Source: Corythucha ciliata | Taxonomy: Eukaryota; Arthropoda; Insecta; Hemiptera; Tingidae | DNA: 64,000 nucleotides | NCBI GenBank assembly: GCA_038030265.1 | Contig: CM075942.1 | Location: forward strand, 47,954,751 to 48,018,750 | Reading direction: 5' to 3' | Shown here: positions 48,343 to 61,394 of the stretch, piece by piece | Position numbering within the stretch: the first letter of the stretch is position 1 | Layout: each line of letters opens with the position of its first letter | Program-made: the position numbers and the translations under genes | Notes under the pieces: generated by a model | Databases searched by the model: none | Told to the model about the DNA's origin: nothing | Seen by the model: only the letters and a program-made list of their open reading frames with translations

Positions 48343-48861
48343 ATGGCAGCGGCAGTTAAAAGATTAGACGCTCTATTTCGAGATTTAAAACTCGAAGACA
48401 AAGGAAATGACACGCGTCGCTATTCAGTACCGGCTGAAATTATCGAAGTAACTCATCAAGTCGACCGGAAATGCGACGTTCACGGCGGTCGACGCGGGTC
48501 GTCGGGAAGCGTCGTCATTCATCGACGCGGCTCGGTGTCCACGACTCCGACGGAGTCGGGCGTGCCGCCGCCGGCGGCGTCGCTTCGTCGACGCGACTCG
48601 CTCGTTCTCGGTGCCCCCGCCGCGGGACCGCTCCCGCATCCGTCAGCGTTTCCGAGTACGCTGAGAAACAGTCCGGCACCGCCGCCGGCCTCTGTGGCGC
48701 ACCTTCGTCGTGATTCACTGTCTAAGCGACGTTTTTCGACCGACTCGTTGGACGGTAGTGCCATTCGTAGGAATTCGTGGGATCCGAGTCGTCGTGGTTC
48801 GTCAAGTTCATCCCAAGAAGAACCTATTTTGGAAGAACCTGCGGTTGGCTCGAAACTAAAG
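48343..48861 (+). CDS. First coding exon of an unrecognised Ser/Arg-rich protein
   Basis: The ATG has a good context (A at -3, G at +4) and an in-frame TAA six bases upstream, so this looks like a true start. The frame runs 173 codons to donor GTACAC after SKLK, phase 0. The exon is CpG-rich from about 48470. The N-terminus (VKRLDALFRDLKLEDKG) looks helical. The rest is low-complexity and probably disordered, with eight R-R-x-S motifs at residues 25, 50, 61, 83, 122, 129, 142 and 150, typical of basophilic-kinase sites. No domain was recognised. It may be an independent gene or an alternative first exon of WDR47, whose last visible exon also ends in phase 0. No following exon was identified. 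Confidence 0.72.
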
Positions 48862-50639
48862 GTACACTCATTAGAATTTCATTAAAGCGCACTTCAATAA
48901 TTAACACTTCGGTGCATTTTAAACCATCAAGAATTACAAGTTTTCGCGGTCTTGATTCTCACAAGACCGAGTTTGTCCTCCATCCGCCTCTTTTGAGTAC
49001 CCGAAGTGTGTTCATCAACTTGTTCAAGACAAAGATTTCATACCCACCGTGTCAAATGCAGACGGCTTTTCAAAGCCCTTCTCCGGGTTCAATGTATCCT
49101 CCTCTCACCCCTCCCCGTTATATCACGTTGTTATGTTTTTTTATTCCTTGGTCGGTGAGCCCGAAGCGTCCCCCCCCCCCCCGGCAGCACTTCCTATTCC
49201 TATATCGTTCGAAAAAGAGTTTTCTTTGTAGCGTTTTAATTGCAAGAGATGTCTTTTATTCCGGCGTTATATGTTAACAGCGTGAACTAGAATGTGGAAC
49301 TCCGCGGTTTTTAAAATCATTTAATAAGGGAAAAAATCATAATTTAATAAGGAAATTAATGTAAAGTGGTCTTTTTGTTCGTTCAATAATTGGTAATTTT
49401 TCAATTAGGAGTCCGGGTAATTAACTCCTACCGATGCAATTATAAGACTCCTTCGTGCCCGTGATTTCATGTCGTACCCCATCATTTCTTTGTCATTAAA
49501 GTTGAGCGCTGAAGTGATGTTTAGCACAAAAGAAACATCCGGAAAACGCAGCCTCTTTCATAATTTCCTAATTCCAACGCGCTCCATTTGTTTTTGAGTT
49601 TCTTCCTTCCTTTTTTTCTTTTAAAATGAAAAAATTTTGTCCGCCCTCCCCAACATGTATCAAATCTGCACCTGACGCTGGTGAGTTCCGTATCGAGAAA
49701 GTTGGCCCCCTTGACCTAAAAATGAAAACGGAAGAATTCAAATTGCTAAGCGTTTTGTCTCTCTCTCTCTCTCTCTCACTCTCTCTCTGTCGGGTCGCGC
49801 TAGCCCCTCTCTTTGAATAATCCATTTCAGTTCTCATTAAAGCCGTCGCCAGAGGCTGGGCTAATTACAAGATCTTTATTTTTGAGAAGAAAAGCCCATG
49901 GTAAGTCGCAGTGTCCATATAAAGGCGAAATATGAAAACTTACTGCCCCATAGGGGCATTTTTCAACGACATAAAAACTCCCAACCGGCGGATTAAATTC
50001 CGTAAATTAAATTTGAGGCCAAATAGGCTGTAAACTTCTTGGAAGGGACTCGTCACAAACTTGTGGTTGGGGAATTCCCTCGAGAAAAAGTTTCAGGTCA
50101 AGTCGGAGAAAAATGGTACTCAGGAGGAAGTTGCCCTATTGAGTTCTTCTTTTGTTACTGTTTTTATTTTCTATGAAATCACCTTCTTAAATTACTACAT
50201 CAAGACAAACCGTTTCTCTTGACAGTTTTATTCTACATTGAGGTACTCTATCGGCTGTGCTCAAAAGGAAATCCCCCCCCCCCCAGCGGTTTTTGTGAGT
50301 CGTTAAACGCCAGGAATGAAAGGCTGACGTCTTACTGGCTTATATAAACTTTGAAAAGCGCTTCCCTTCCGATAATTTCCTACAGTCTCACATTTAATTG
50401 GGAATTTAATAAATTTTTGAAGGGAAAAGCTTGAACGCCTTGGTTCGATGCCCTCGTAAAAACCTCCCGAAGCGTTTTTGGTGTAAAAACAGGGTTTTGA
50501 ATGAATATGTACAGAAAATATCGTTATATTGTATAAATAAAAAAAAATCGGCGCTAAACTTAAATTTTGGTCTACTTAAGACTGGGACTGCCAAGGCCCC
50601 TTCCATCCTAGAGAAACAGATAGCATGACAAAACCAACA
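48862..50639 (+). other. Intron after the 48343 exon, no further feature
   Basis: Contains a CT microsatellite (49757-49789) and C runs at 49170 and 50273. No second exon was recognised. Confidence 0.45.
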
Positions 50640-50835
50640 AAATTGAGTTATTAGTTAGCCAGCCCCGGGAAAATGGGTTTTCAGTGAGTAAAATCCGTGA
50701 GCCAAACCCAATTAATTGAGTTTTAAAGAGCTAGCCCTGTTAAAAATGGTTTTATAGTGAGGAAAATCGGCGAAATTGGAGTTTTAGTGAGGCAGACCCT
50801 GTGCGAAAATGTTTTTTTTAAGTGAGCAAGCCCTA
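50640..50835 (+). repeat. Family A-like array, short
   Basis: A few units such as GTGAGGAAAATCGGCGAAAT plus a T-rich tract. Confidence 0.6.
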
Positions 50836-50934
50836 CTATTCTTAATTACAATTTACTGTACGCCCCTCAAAAGCTAAGAGCTTGTGCCGGTGGGCGAGTG
50901 TCAGATCAGGATTGAGGAATGCTTCATAAACAAA

Positions 50935-51120
50935 AAAATTAAATATTAAAAATGTAAAATTAAAATAAAATAAAACAATAATAATAATAAAATAAATAAA
51001 ATAATAATAAATAATAAAAATTAAAATAAAATAAAACAATAATAATAATGATATGGAAACTAAGAAAAATAATAAAATAACTAATAAAATAACTAATAAA
51101 AATAATAATAATATGGAAAC
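50935..51120. repeat. AAT-rich low-complexity block
   Basis: Runs of AATAAT and AAAATAA, with a repeated GATATGGAAACTAAGAAA segment. The Ile/Phe/Tyr-rich frames on the minus strand are artefacts of this. Confidence 0.9.
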
Positions 51121-51929
51121 TAAGAAAGTCAAGAAGATGTAACATAAGAATTACGCCTCACATTACTACACTACCCTAACGTACACTAAAACAAGAACTT
51201 ATAAGCTCTTCCAGCTTATTCGTGAGAAGCGATAGAAGGAATATCAAAGTCAATAGTCCAGTCAATAGGGGATTTGGCCGGGGCAAACGTCACCGGGGCC
51301 CATTTTTATACAGATCAGACGACGTCTACTACGTTTTTGAATCAGCTCATTAGCAACTTAATTCCGGAAGTATTGGTGATATAGTCAAAAAATCAAATTT
51401 CCATGGGCTCATCATTTTTGCTATTGCAACAAAACTGTTGCGTGCGCAACGAGCTGTTTCTGAAAAAAAAAGTAATAATAATAATAATAAGAAAATGGCG
51501 GATATCTCGGAAACCAAGCGGAATTTTGGAAAAGTGCAAATGGTCACTTCGATCAGAAATGAGATGTCCCTTCACTGGTTTTTCTCTGTTCAGTCGCTTT
51601 TTTTACACCCTGTATATTGGGATGCTGAATCCGAATCTGAACTTTGCCTACAAAAAATCGGTCGGCCTCATGCCGTGGTATCAGTACCACTTTTTATATG
51701 AACTGTATAGGTATTTAAACTTAAATTTCGGCACAAGTTTACTCCAATATGAATGGCACGGTGATTAGTGAATTATTTCTTTACTTTTACACCAAATAAA
51801 CATGAATGATGTTTCAACCTAGTGGCATAAGAGTGGTCAGGCCTCGGAATGGAGGATTTATAGTCAAACAAATTCATAAGTACTATTTTTTTAAATGAAT
51901 TCAAAATTTTTATATAAATTCAAAATTCA

Positions 51930-52620
51930 GTGAGCAATATCCGTGAAATTGGTGTTTCAGTGAGGCAGATCCGCCTTAATGGTTTTTTAGCTAGTGAACA
52001 ACGCTAAATTGCCCAGAATGGTGTACATGTTTTTTTTTAGTGAGCCAGATCTGAAAAAAATGTTTTATTAGTGAGTCAAACCATCGAAAATGGCGTTTAA
52101 GAGAGCCAGAATCGCCAGTATGAGTTTTTAGTGAGCGAAATCTGAAAAATTGGTGTTTTCAAGGAGTTAGACCCGCGAAATTGCGTTTAAGTGAACCAGA
52201 ATCTCCAGGGTGGTTTTTTATTTAGTGAAATCCGACCATCCGATTTTAACCAGAATCGCTAAAATGGGGTTTTTTCTAGTGGGGGGGGGGGGAGTCCGAC
52301 AAATTGGGTTTTGAATGACGCAACTCCGGGAAACTGAAATATTATAGTATTTTACTGACCCTCAAATAAAATTGTGTTTTACCCAATAAAAAACTGCGAA
52401 ACTGTTTCTAGCGAGCTAGCCCTGAGGGAATGGGTTTCAGCTAAGAGAAACTCGCGAAATTGGTTTTTGAGTGAGGCAGAACTGCAATAATGAGTTTTTA
52501 GGGAGTGTAGCCCACGAAATTGGCGTAAGCCAGACGGCGAAAACAGGTTTTTAGTGAGCAGGACCCTCTGAAAATGGCGTTCAAGAGAGCCAGAACTGCC
52601 TGTAACGATTTTTCTTTATT
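51930..52620 (+). repeat. Family A-like array, GTGAGCCAGA variant
   Basis: Units like CCGCGAAATTGGGTTTTTAG plus GTGAGCCAGA recur about every 30-36 bp, and a 12-G run lies inside at 52281. Confidence 0.75.
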
Positions 52621-52751
52621 ACTATTATTATTCTTTGAAAAAAATTATGGTTCTGAAAAAAATAATCAAATTAGTCATCGGATTGCATTCTTTTTTTTTA
52701 GTTTTATTAAAAAAATATCGTTATATCTTTGTCCGGTGTCATTAACCACGA

Positions 52752-52825
52752 AGGATGGTGATGGTGTCGTTCAGGTCTCGGAAGGGTGCTGTTGGTGTCG
52801 TTCAGGTCTCGAAGGGTGATGTCTT
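52752..52825 (+). repeat. Two-copy ~35-bp tandem duplication
   Basis: GGTGTCGTTCAGGTCTCG occurs twice, followed each time by GAAGGGTG. Confidence 0.75.
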
Positions 52826-53161
52826 CTGTCGCTTCCCAGGACGAGGAGGACGTCGCTCTCTTCGGTACGTCGTTGGCGAGAAATCCTTGAGGAATTCCTT
52901 GAGTCCACTATTTGATCAGTGCGAAGACGAAGATAGAATATAATTTCAAGTCGTTCGCAGACTTTTTAGGGCAACACGGAGTTTTTTTAGAAGAGCTTTT
53001 TTCTTTACTTCTATTCTCTCCAAAACTCAGCCCGGGACTCAGCCCAAGAATCCCTTTTTTATTTTTTTCATTCATCTGTTCCTTTTTTTTCTAATGGAGT
53101 GAACTTTTGAAATCTCCAGTCTGAAGTGTAGCGTTATTAATTATTATTATCAACACATGCC

Positions 53162-53307
53162 TGGGGGTCAACATGGGGTCAACCATGAGCTAGCGTTAAA
53201 AAATTAACGCAAGCGGTAACTAAGGACGCTTTATCACAAATTATGTTATAACGCCATAGATACCGCGTTTTGACGGTATTTTTACACTAGCTCATGGTTG
53301 ACCCCCA
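53162..53307. mobile_element. Short inverted-repeat element with a duplicated left end
   Basis: The right end reads CTAGCTCATGGTTGACCCCC. The left end is its complement but has GGGGTCAAC twice. Confidence 0.7.
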
Positions 53308-53309
53308 AA

Positions 53310-53460
53310 CGTTTTCAGTATGTGAAACCCGAGAAATTTGTTTCTTAGTGAGCCGCCAGACCTTCAAAAATGTTGTTTTGTTCAGACGACAAAATCAACT
53401 TAATTTTTCTTATTTATTGATTTTTAATTAGCCAGACATGCGGATTTTTTTTTTTAGTTA
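53310..53460 (+). repeat. Family A-like array remnant
   Basis: A few decayed units (GAAACCCGAGAAATTTGTTT, TTAGTGAGCCGCCAGACC). Confidence 0.5.
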
Positions 53461-56400
53461 GCAATAGAAATGGACGGATCCTTTTTCAGCCGGCAAACTG
53501 TACATTGTTGCCCTGCACGTTGACTATTCTGCGGAGAGACTGTCAATTTTGGGCTAGGATGACGGTTTTGGTTTAAAAGTTTGTAATTTCACCAAAATAT
53601 CAGTTCCTCGGACTTGAAACCAGCAATTTTAAAATTAGAAACTGACCATGCGTTGTACAAATGTTAATGAAACTGTAAATTCAGCCCCGCTTATGCTGGA
53701 TAGACATTTTGTGCTCTTGCCTATTTGCCCCTGTTGAACATGCTGGCTTTCAAGGGTGTGGGATCGTTCGCTTCAGGCATTTTAGGGAACGTTATTCCAC
53801 TACATATACAGTGATTGATGAACCAGCGCACTTAACGTATGAAGGTTGAGGCATTTGTCCCAAGCGACTTGTTCTCATAATAAATAACGTCAAATTTGTG
53901 AGAATTTCGTACTGTAAGATTGACATGCTGTGAGAAGTCATTAATTTTACGACGAACGTTTCTGACTAAACGAAAAATAAACTGTAACAGCTCCACCGAG
54001 ATTATTTGCGCATACATATACCACCGAGACATATGCGTTATTCATAGAAACCCTTATGTATATAGCCATTTAAGTGGGCGGACTTCGCTGAATAGCTTGT
54101 TTTCTCAAGTCAATCTTTCGCCGGGACATATTTAAGCGTCCTGTAAACGCCTGCCTCAATCTGTGTACATAGGCGGAACAAGAACTCTTTTTTTAACGTA
54201 CGAACTTTAAAAAAGAAGAAAAAGGTGTTTCTGCTCCCCTTCATCCTAGAATCATCAAAAATGTATATTCCGGGTTAGAACACACACTTTTGTATATGTA
54301 CACGTTTTCCTTTTATGTATAAGTAGCAAGCTGATGAAGCATGAAAGTATTATTGGACCGTTGAATTGCTTGTATGGGTCGAGTCATCAAGTTCATAATG
54401 TTATTGAAAGAGAATTTAAAGAGCCTCATTCTGCCCCTACCCCCGCTCGTCCGTTGGTGGGTGGCTGGGTGGGGTTCCACTGACCTCATTAAAAAGACAA
54501 TTTCAGTTTTTTCCCTCCCGAGAAAAATTGTTCACCCCCAATTTCGAATTTATGTGGTAAAGGCTCGTGGCACGTGCTTAGTCATCGGTAGGACTATTTG
54601 ATTCAGCATTTTACGCGTGCAATGCTCGCCTAAGATAAGGCACGCACTTCATATTTCATTTCTCCCTTGTAATATTTATACGTTCGTGATTTCTGTAACT
54701 TATAAGTTGATTACACTTCAAATTTTTGTTTGAATTTGTTGTTTTAAGCACATAATAGGAAAGCAAGGGTGTTAAGCAGGGAGTTTACGATAGTCGTAGG
54801 AGGTATTTTTAAAAACTTCTAGAAAAACCTTGATCCTGAGGCGCTTCCTTCTAAGGTCGCGCCTTCCAGTCTTTCGATGTTTGAAAAGCTTTGAAGGAGT
54901 AGGCGAGATTGTATGGTATAATTTTGTAATTTGCGCACCGTTTAGGGAGGCGTTTATTGGACAGGAAGAAAAAACGAAACAAATCTTGCTCTAAGTGCAA
55001 AATTTGTTCAGCTCCCCCGTTGTTTTCCCCCTTTCTGATATCGGTCTAATTGACGATATCGTTTTTAGTCTCAAAAATTACGTAAACATCGGTAACCCGC
55101 TACCGGTATTTCTCTAATTCGATTCATTTATCCACCTCCCGTCCCTGATTTTAAGCGGAATTGATTGATCTTACACAACTGTGAACGACTTCACGGTGTC
55201 TCAGTGTACATTACCCCGCTATCTCAACGGGTAGGGGAGTTACATCATCCCCTTCGGGGGAGATCTTGGGGTGGAAGACTCGAAAAACCCGGGCGGGCTT
55301 CTTGAACAAGAGAGTGAAAGTTTATTTTGTGAGAAGGCGTCTTTCGTTGTAGTCTAAGCGGTTTGTGAAGTGTCGAGTTGGTGCTGTTTCTTTCTCTCTC
55401 TCTCTCTCTCTCTCACTCACTTCGCGCCTAGAGAAATGTACTGTGGTTAATTGTTTTTTGCGATGCATTTGGAACTATCGTGCCCGGTTCCTCTGGCCGA
55501 ACCGTTGCCGTCGTCTTGTGTTTGCAGTCAGGAAATTGCTCTCTTCGGATATCACTTCGTGCCGGTTCGTTCATTCTAATTTACTTGAGATGCTGAGATG
55601 TCTGTTTGTATAATTAACTGTGTTCCACTCTTTAAGGCAATCTAGTTGGGGTTGTGGTAAATTTAATAGCGTACTAGGCGAAATTTGTAAGCTTCTGCCT
55701 TTGAAACGTCCCACCCTCTTTCCTCCCACTCCCTCCCCTCAGGACCCATTATTTTATTCTTCAATTTGTAAGTCAATTTTCACTTTCTAGCCCATTTTTT
55801 TTCTCTCAAAAACGCAGAGATTTTCGAAACTGTCTTTATCCTCCTGATGTATTTTTCACGTGTTAAGGAAAAGTAAGAAGAGGGCTCTCCTCGATTACAA
55901 AACTCCCATTTTTATAGCTCTGAAATCCGCGTGTCCAGAATGTTTTTGTTGCTGTCTTTTGTCCCCTGAGGAAAAACGACCACCTCCGCCGCGCCGGGGG
56001 GAAAGGGAAACACATGTCGTTCAGGGTTGCTCTTGCGTTAATAAAAGAAAAGTTCACCAGAGTTCAACTCTTTCGTGGTTAAGTGGTGGAGTGAGGTGGA
56101 GGGGGTACAAGGTATTAACTGATCGATCGGTGCTTGATGATAGACAAAAAACGTTTTTTTCATTATGAACCTCGACACCCCTCCCCTGTCATAAAAGCAC
56201 ACAAAACCTCGGTGGGACACCTTTGACTAGGAAGTGTGATCTTTCCTCAAGTACTTAAATGAACGATGAGTTCTACAGATCTTTATTGCTTCCAGCTTTC
56301 TCTTAAAAATACTCAAAAGAGACATTATGTTTGAAATAGTTGCCTTTTTTCTTGACAAAAAAGGGTGGACTCGAGACACTGTTCTTCCTATTTTGTCATG

Positions 56401-56731
56401 ACTCGGCTCTCATTCTTCGCCATTGGTATCTATTTCAATGGGACTTGTCATAATATTTTCCTATATAAATCACGGTCAACTGTATTCCCATGACCGTTTG
56501 ATTCGCGTTGGTATACAGGGATTTGTTTCACAAATGACTTCGCCTCCCTGGTTTTATTGGGTTTGAAGTTGCTATGTGGATGGGGGGGGGGGAGCGGAGA
56601 GTATTATTACAGGTCGTTTAGTTTATATGTGAAAAAATCCGATAATTGATGTGCAAAACAGTTTATTCTTTATTATAAAACCCCAACACCACGCCGCCAC
56701 CTCCCATCAACAATCGTGGCCACCATGGAAC
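53461..56731. other. No gene recognised
   Basis: Holds a CT microsatellite at 55385-55410 and an 11-G run at 56582. Frames around 55860-56168 show no family signature. Confidence 0.45.
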
Positions 56732-57232
56732 ATTGAGGAAGAAACACATTGTTCAAAATCATGCCGTCGTGACAGCTTGATTAGAAAAACTCATGAAAAC
56801 ACGATCCGTTCAAATAAAATTAGGTCCTATATTTTTTTTTTTTATTAATTTTTAAAACTATTGAGTTGCGGGACCCATAAATAGGCTAGATAGACTGATG
56901 GCGTAATATCAGCATTCGCATAACCTTCACAATAGCTTCCCACAAATCAAACAATAAGACTTAAGAGAAATGGGAAGGACAAGAAGTGAAGAAGGGGCAA
57001 GACATGATAACACCCTTGATGCGGAGTGTTGGGAGGGGTCACAACCCCTTAACTACGTCACAAGTCACAGACCGGCCGTTTAAGGTAACAAAAAAATTGG
57101 CAAGTTTCATTATTTCGCTATAAGTCGAAATCGATCATTTACGCACTAATTCAATTTCTGGTCATAATTAGTCATTTTCATTCGAAACAAAATTTTTCCA
57201 GCGATTTTTATTTTTTATGTTACTTCCTCATT
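56732..57232. mobile_element. ~500-bp TIR element, copy 2
   Basis: Matches 37566-38058 throughout. The right end TGTTACTTCCTCATT is intact and the left end is slightly changed (ATTGAGGAAGAAACA). Confidence 0.85.
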
Positions 57233-57249
57233 ATGAGAGACTGTTCTTT

Positions 57250-58110
57250 TGTTTTGTTTTTTATCTAGGGGAAGTTTATTGACATAGTTGTGACTTTTGG
57301 CACAATCGGTAGCTTCAAAGCAAGGTTTTGATCGCGAGAAATGCGAGTTTCAAAGGGAAAAATACGTTTTTGAGGCTTAACCACATTCACTGTGTTCCTC
57401 AAGTTACAGCTTTCGCGACCCTTCTGTGATGAATTTCACAGCTTTCCGGCTGATAGACTGAGCAGCCCGGTTCTGGTCGAAATTTCTGTAGGAAAATGAT
57501 GACAATCCCTCTACCACAACGACGCAGTTTCTGGGATTTATTCTTCAGATTGAGGCTTTAGTGACCGAAATTCCCGGTGTCTAGTCTTTCTAGGCTAAAA
57601 TTTAGGGTAGTACGGAAATTTACGGAGTTTTCCGATGAAAAGTGAGAAAAAAAAAGCTACCCTAACGCCCAATGCTCCTCTTGACAAGTTCCTGAGCTTG
57701 AGGAGCGTGAATGCTCCTGATTAACCAGTTTTTGTGCAGTAAAGCAGATTTTTTGGGACTGTAATTATCATTTTTAAGGTTAAAATTGGAGGAGAGATCT
57801 GTACAATCGTTTTTAGGAATCGTTTTTCTGGAGTTTTATGCCGTCAAATGTGGTGAATTTGCGGTTTTGAGTACGATCGGCATCATTCCTAGAAGAAAAC
57901 TATTCCTTTTTTATGGCGTATAGTAAGTTCTGTGGGCTTAAAATTACCATTTTCAGGTCTAGAATAGTGTCAATCGTGGTGGTAAAAACGCAATTTTTGA
58001 CCCATACATGTCACGATTTTCGGGTGACTAGACACTATCCGGGCCCTAAAAGTCAATTGGTCATAATGAAAAGTCATTTTCTGAAACAAAACTTCCTGTT
58101 TTAGAGCTGA
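57250..58110. repeat. Decayed short-period sequence, family D
   Basis: Recurrent GTTTT(A/T)GGGCTTAAA-like phrases without a clear fixed period, similar in style to 18850-19480. Array status is tentative. Confidence 0.35.
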
Positions 58111-58254
58111 CAACCCATAAAAAAGTTTTCCCCCGCCGTCATCGGACGTGTGGCAATGTGATCTATCCTATTTAATTGTGTGATTGACTCAAGGGCGGGC
58201 CCAGAATTGCTTTTAAGGCGGGGGCTCGCATCCTATCACGCCCCTATCAACTTA

Positions 58255-60020
58255 GTCGCCAAACCGGGGCGCTTTTTCTCCACTTAAGCCGTGAACTAGC
58301 GATTTTTCACTATTTCATCCACAAATTTGCCGCCAGTAACCGTAAATGATTTGTGTTTATTCAATTTTAGCAGCGAATGAGAGCTTTTTCGTATTACTAG
58401 CCGTGAATTTGCGTTTTTTCCATTTTAGTCACGAATTAGCGCTTTTTCAGAATTTTGGATGCGATGAACCTGCCGTTTTCTCAAGTTTAGCCGCGAATAA
58501 GCCATTATTCTCACTTTCAGCCATAAATTACCATTTTCACTTAATTTTAGCCACAAGGTAGCGCTTCTTCTCGATTTTAGCGGCAAATTAACTTTTTTTA
58601 TTAATCTTATTTCCGAATTAGCCGTTTTCTCAACTTTTGTCGCTCGTTAGTATTTTCTTGATTTTAGTCGCGAATCTGCACTTTTTATCAATTTCAGCAG
58701 TGAATTAGCACAATTTCTTTAACAGTTGTAAATTAGCGCGCTTTCTCGGTTGCAGCCGCGAATAAGCGGTTTTCCCCAATTTTAGCTGCGAATTAGCGCT
58801 TTTTAAACATCTTTTCCGCGAAGAATCGGCGTTAATTTTGCTTAATTTTAACTATGAATTAGCGAATCCATTCACTTTCAGCAATGAATTAGCGTTTTTT
58901 ATTAATTTAAGCCGCGAGCTAGCGCTTCTTCTTCATATTGAGAAGAATTAACTTTCGTTCTTTTGTCTTTGTCCCGTGCATTAGCGTTTTTTTTCTATTG
59001 TAGCCGTGAATCTGCACTTTTTCTCAATTTCAGCTGCGAATTAGCACGTTTTCTCCAACAGGTGTGAATTAGCACTTTTTCTCCGCGAATTAGCGTTATT
59101 CACAATTTCGTCCTCGCAATTAGTGCTTTCTCAATTTTACCCGCTTATCAACGTTTTTTCTCAAATTTAGCTTTGAGTGAGCGGCTTATCCTCAGTTTTA
59201 GCCGCGAATTTCAGCTGAGAATTAGCACTATTTCAGTCGCAAAACAGCGCTTTTTCGGAATTTGGGTTGCGATGAATCGGCTTTTTGCTCAATTTTAGCC
59301 TTGTATTAGCGAATCCTTTCACTTTCAGCCATGAATTAGCAGTTTTTTCAATGTTACCCGTGAATCAGCGCTTCTTCTCGATTTTATCTACGAATTTGCA
59401 TTATTTTTCTCTCTCTCGATTTTATTCGCGAATTAACGTTAACTCAATTTTAGTCGCGAATTCGTTTATTCACAGTTTTAGCCGCGAATTAGTGTTTTTC
59501 CCCAATTTTAGCTTCGAGTGAATGTTTATTCTCAATTTTAGATGCAAATGAGCGGTTTTGTTCAATTTTAGCCGTGATTTAGCGCTTTGGGTGGACGGGA
59601 AATAGTACTTTTTCTCAATATTAGCCGCGAGTCCGGGTCGTTTCGCCGTTTTATCGTTTTTTCTTAATCTATCCGCGAATTGGCGGTTTTTCTTAACTTT
59701 GGCCGTGCGTTAGCGTTTTCCTCAATTTCAACTGCGAATAACGCTTTTTCATCACATTTATGAATAAATTATAACTTTTTCTAAACTTCCAGCAGCGGAC
59801 TAGCCCCAAAAGTGGCAAATTATTGATCCTTCTTAATTTCTGCCACCCAACACAGAAACTGGGGATTTACGTTTTTTCTATATTTTCGCGTTATGTTGCT
59901 TCCAGAAGCCGTGAATTATGACTTACAGCCGTGAATTATTACAATACGAGTAGCGTTTTTTCTCAATCATATACCCGGGAAGTCGTTCTGTGATACCACG
60001 AATTTTAGCGTCAAATGAGG
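58255..60020 (+). repeat. Degenerate ~30-bp tandem array, family B, longest
   Basis: More than 50 units of GCCGCGAATTAGCGCTTTTT plus CTCAATTTTA, with frequent substitutions and small indels. Confidence 0.85.
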
Positions 60021-61394
60021 GGTTTCCCCCCAATTTTGGCCGAGTCAGGACCTACAGAAACGGCATTTCCGCTTTATCTCAACTACAGACGTGGACTTGC
60101 CTGTACGGGTTCACTAAAAACAGTGCGCACGGAACTCGATAGGCAAATTCTGGAGACTGGAAAAATCGTCTAAACAAACTTTAATGAAACGACATATCAA
60201 AATATAAAAACCTACATTTATCCCGTGGAATCGAAAAATCATACGTTTTACCGTCAGACTAGCTGATGAAAGGGTTCTCAATAGCATGCCGCCGTTTTGG
60301 CCATTTGCGCACGTTTTCAGGAGGCGAACGAACTGCAATTTCTTCCCCCAAACTCACCATATTCGATTTTGTAGTGTTTTGCTGGAAGCATAGTTTCTGT
60401 GCTAAGGTAGAGGTTTATATCCGTCTAGGGAAAATCCCTCTAACGTTGCCACCGGTGTCCCCAAGGTCCTTTTTTGTCCCAATTGAAAAATTACTGCCCG
60501 GTTCTACCACAGCTGCAGTTCCATACTAGAAACCGTGTTGAATGGCGTATTTTAAACTTAAGAAGAACTATCAGTTGTGTTTTGTAAGGGGGGGGGGGTT
60601 CGTGGTGTTTGATTACGCACCTTGTGTCCAAAATTGTGGAGTTCCACTTTCACACAAATCACAAATTAATTAAAAAGTCGTTTTCCCCTTTCATGGAAAA
60701 AGATCAGGGCCCTGCTACTTCCGTAAGGCCGACACCTCACTCGTGAAATATAAAAAGAGGAAGGCCGCGGATTGTAAACTTTAGGAAAACAAAAATCAAA
60801 AGCGACGACGCCGCGTACCTTCCATATTCAGTCACAGAAGGATAATGACTCCAAGGTTTATCTTGGAATTGTAAGCGTTAGCTACTTTAAAGATTTGTCC
60901 CAATAACTCGTATAAATGGCTTCAAGACTGCGCTCGCTTAATCTTTTTGTTTTCCTTCTGCGTGCCTTTTAAAATTGTGTAATGGGCCAAGAAGAATCCA
61001 GTCTTCAAACTCATTATTACGTAAAATCATTACATGAAAACACCGTGTATAGAACATGAACGATACTGGTGAGTGTATTTTAAGCAACGTCTCAGCCTCT
61101 ACTGACCGATATATAAGAACAAAATTACTTCCGTATAGAAGAAAAGAGCGCATTTTACTTGTATGAAGGTTGGAGGTCTAGTGAGGTAATCGATTGAAAA
61201 CAACGCAAAATGAAAGTCAGAAGATTCACAGTGAAACGTTCGAGAAGTGAATTTAAATATTCTCGCGTATGGAATATTGAATAGATTAACTGACTTAAGT
61301 ATTGGGTACATCAAAAACATGGCCCCTCCGTGCTGAGCTTAGGCAGTTTCTGGGGTTAGACTGCCATTTTTTGTCTCAACAATTTATATTCTGG
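60021..61394. other. No gene recognised
   Basis: Includes an 11-G run at 60588 and the first copy of a 55-bp direct repeat at 60888-60942, whose partner lies inside the next element at 61677-61731. Confidence 0.45.

Noticed and set aside
48317..48393. Splicing of WDR47 (phase 0) directly into the 48343 exon
   Set aside because: From the TCTCAG acceptor the phase-0 frame hits a TAG within about 50 bases, and the ATG frame has a TAA just upstream.
48777..49277. 166-codon frame overlapping the 48343 exon
   Set aside because: It starts inside the exon in another frame and runs through the donor into AT-rich intron; the peptide is not protein-like.
50842..51145. Ile/Phe/Tyr-rich membrane-protein-like frames
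   Set aside because: Product of the AAT-rich low-complexity block.
55500..55565. Possible exon after a TTTGCAG acceptor
   Set aside because: The following donor is poor and the short peptide resembles nothing recognised, so it could not be tied to the 48343 exon.
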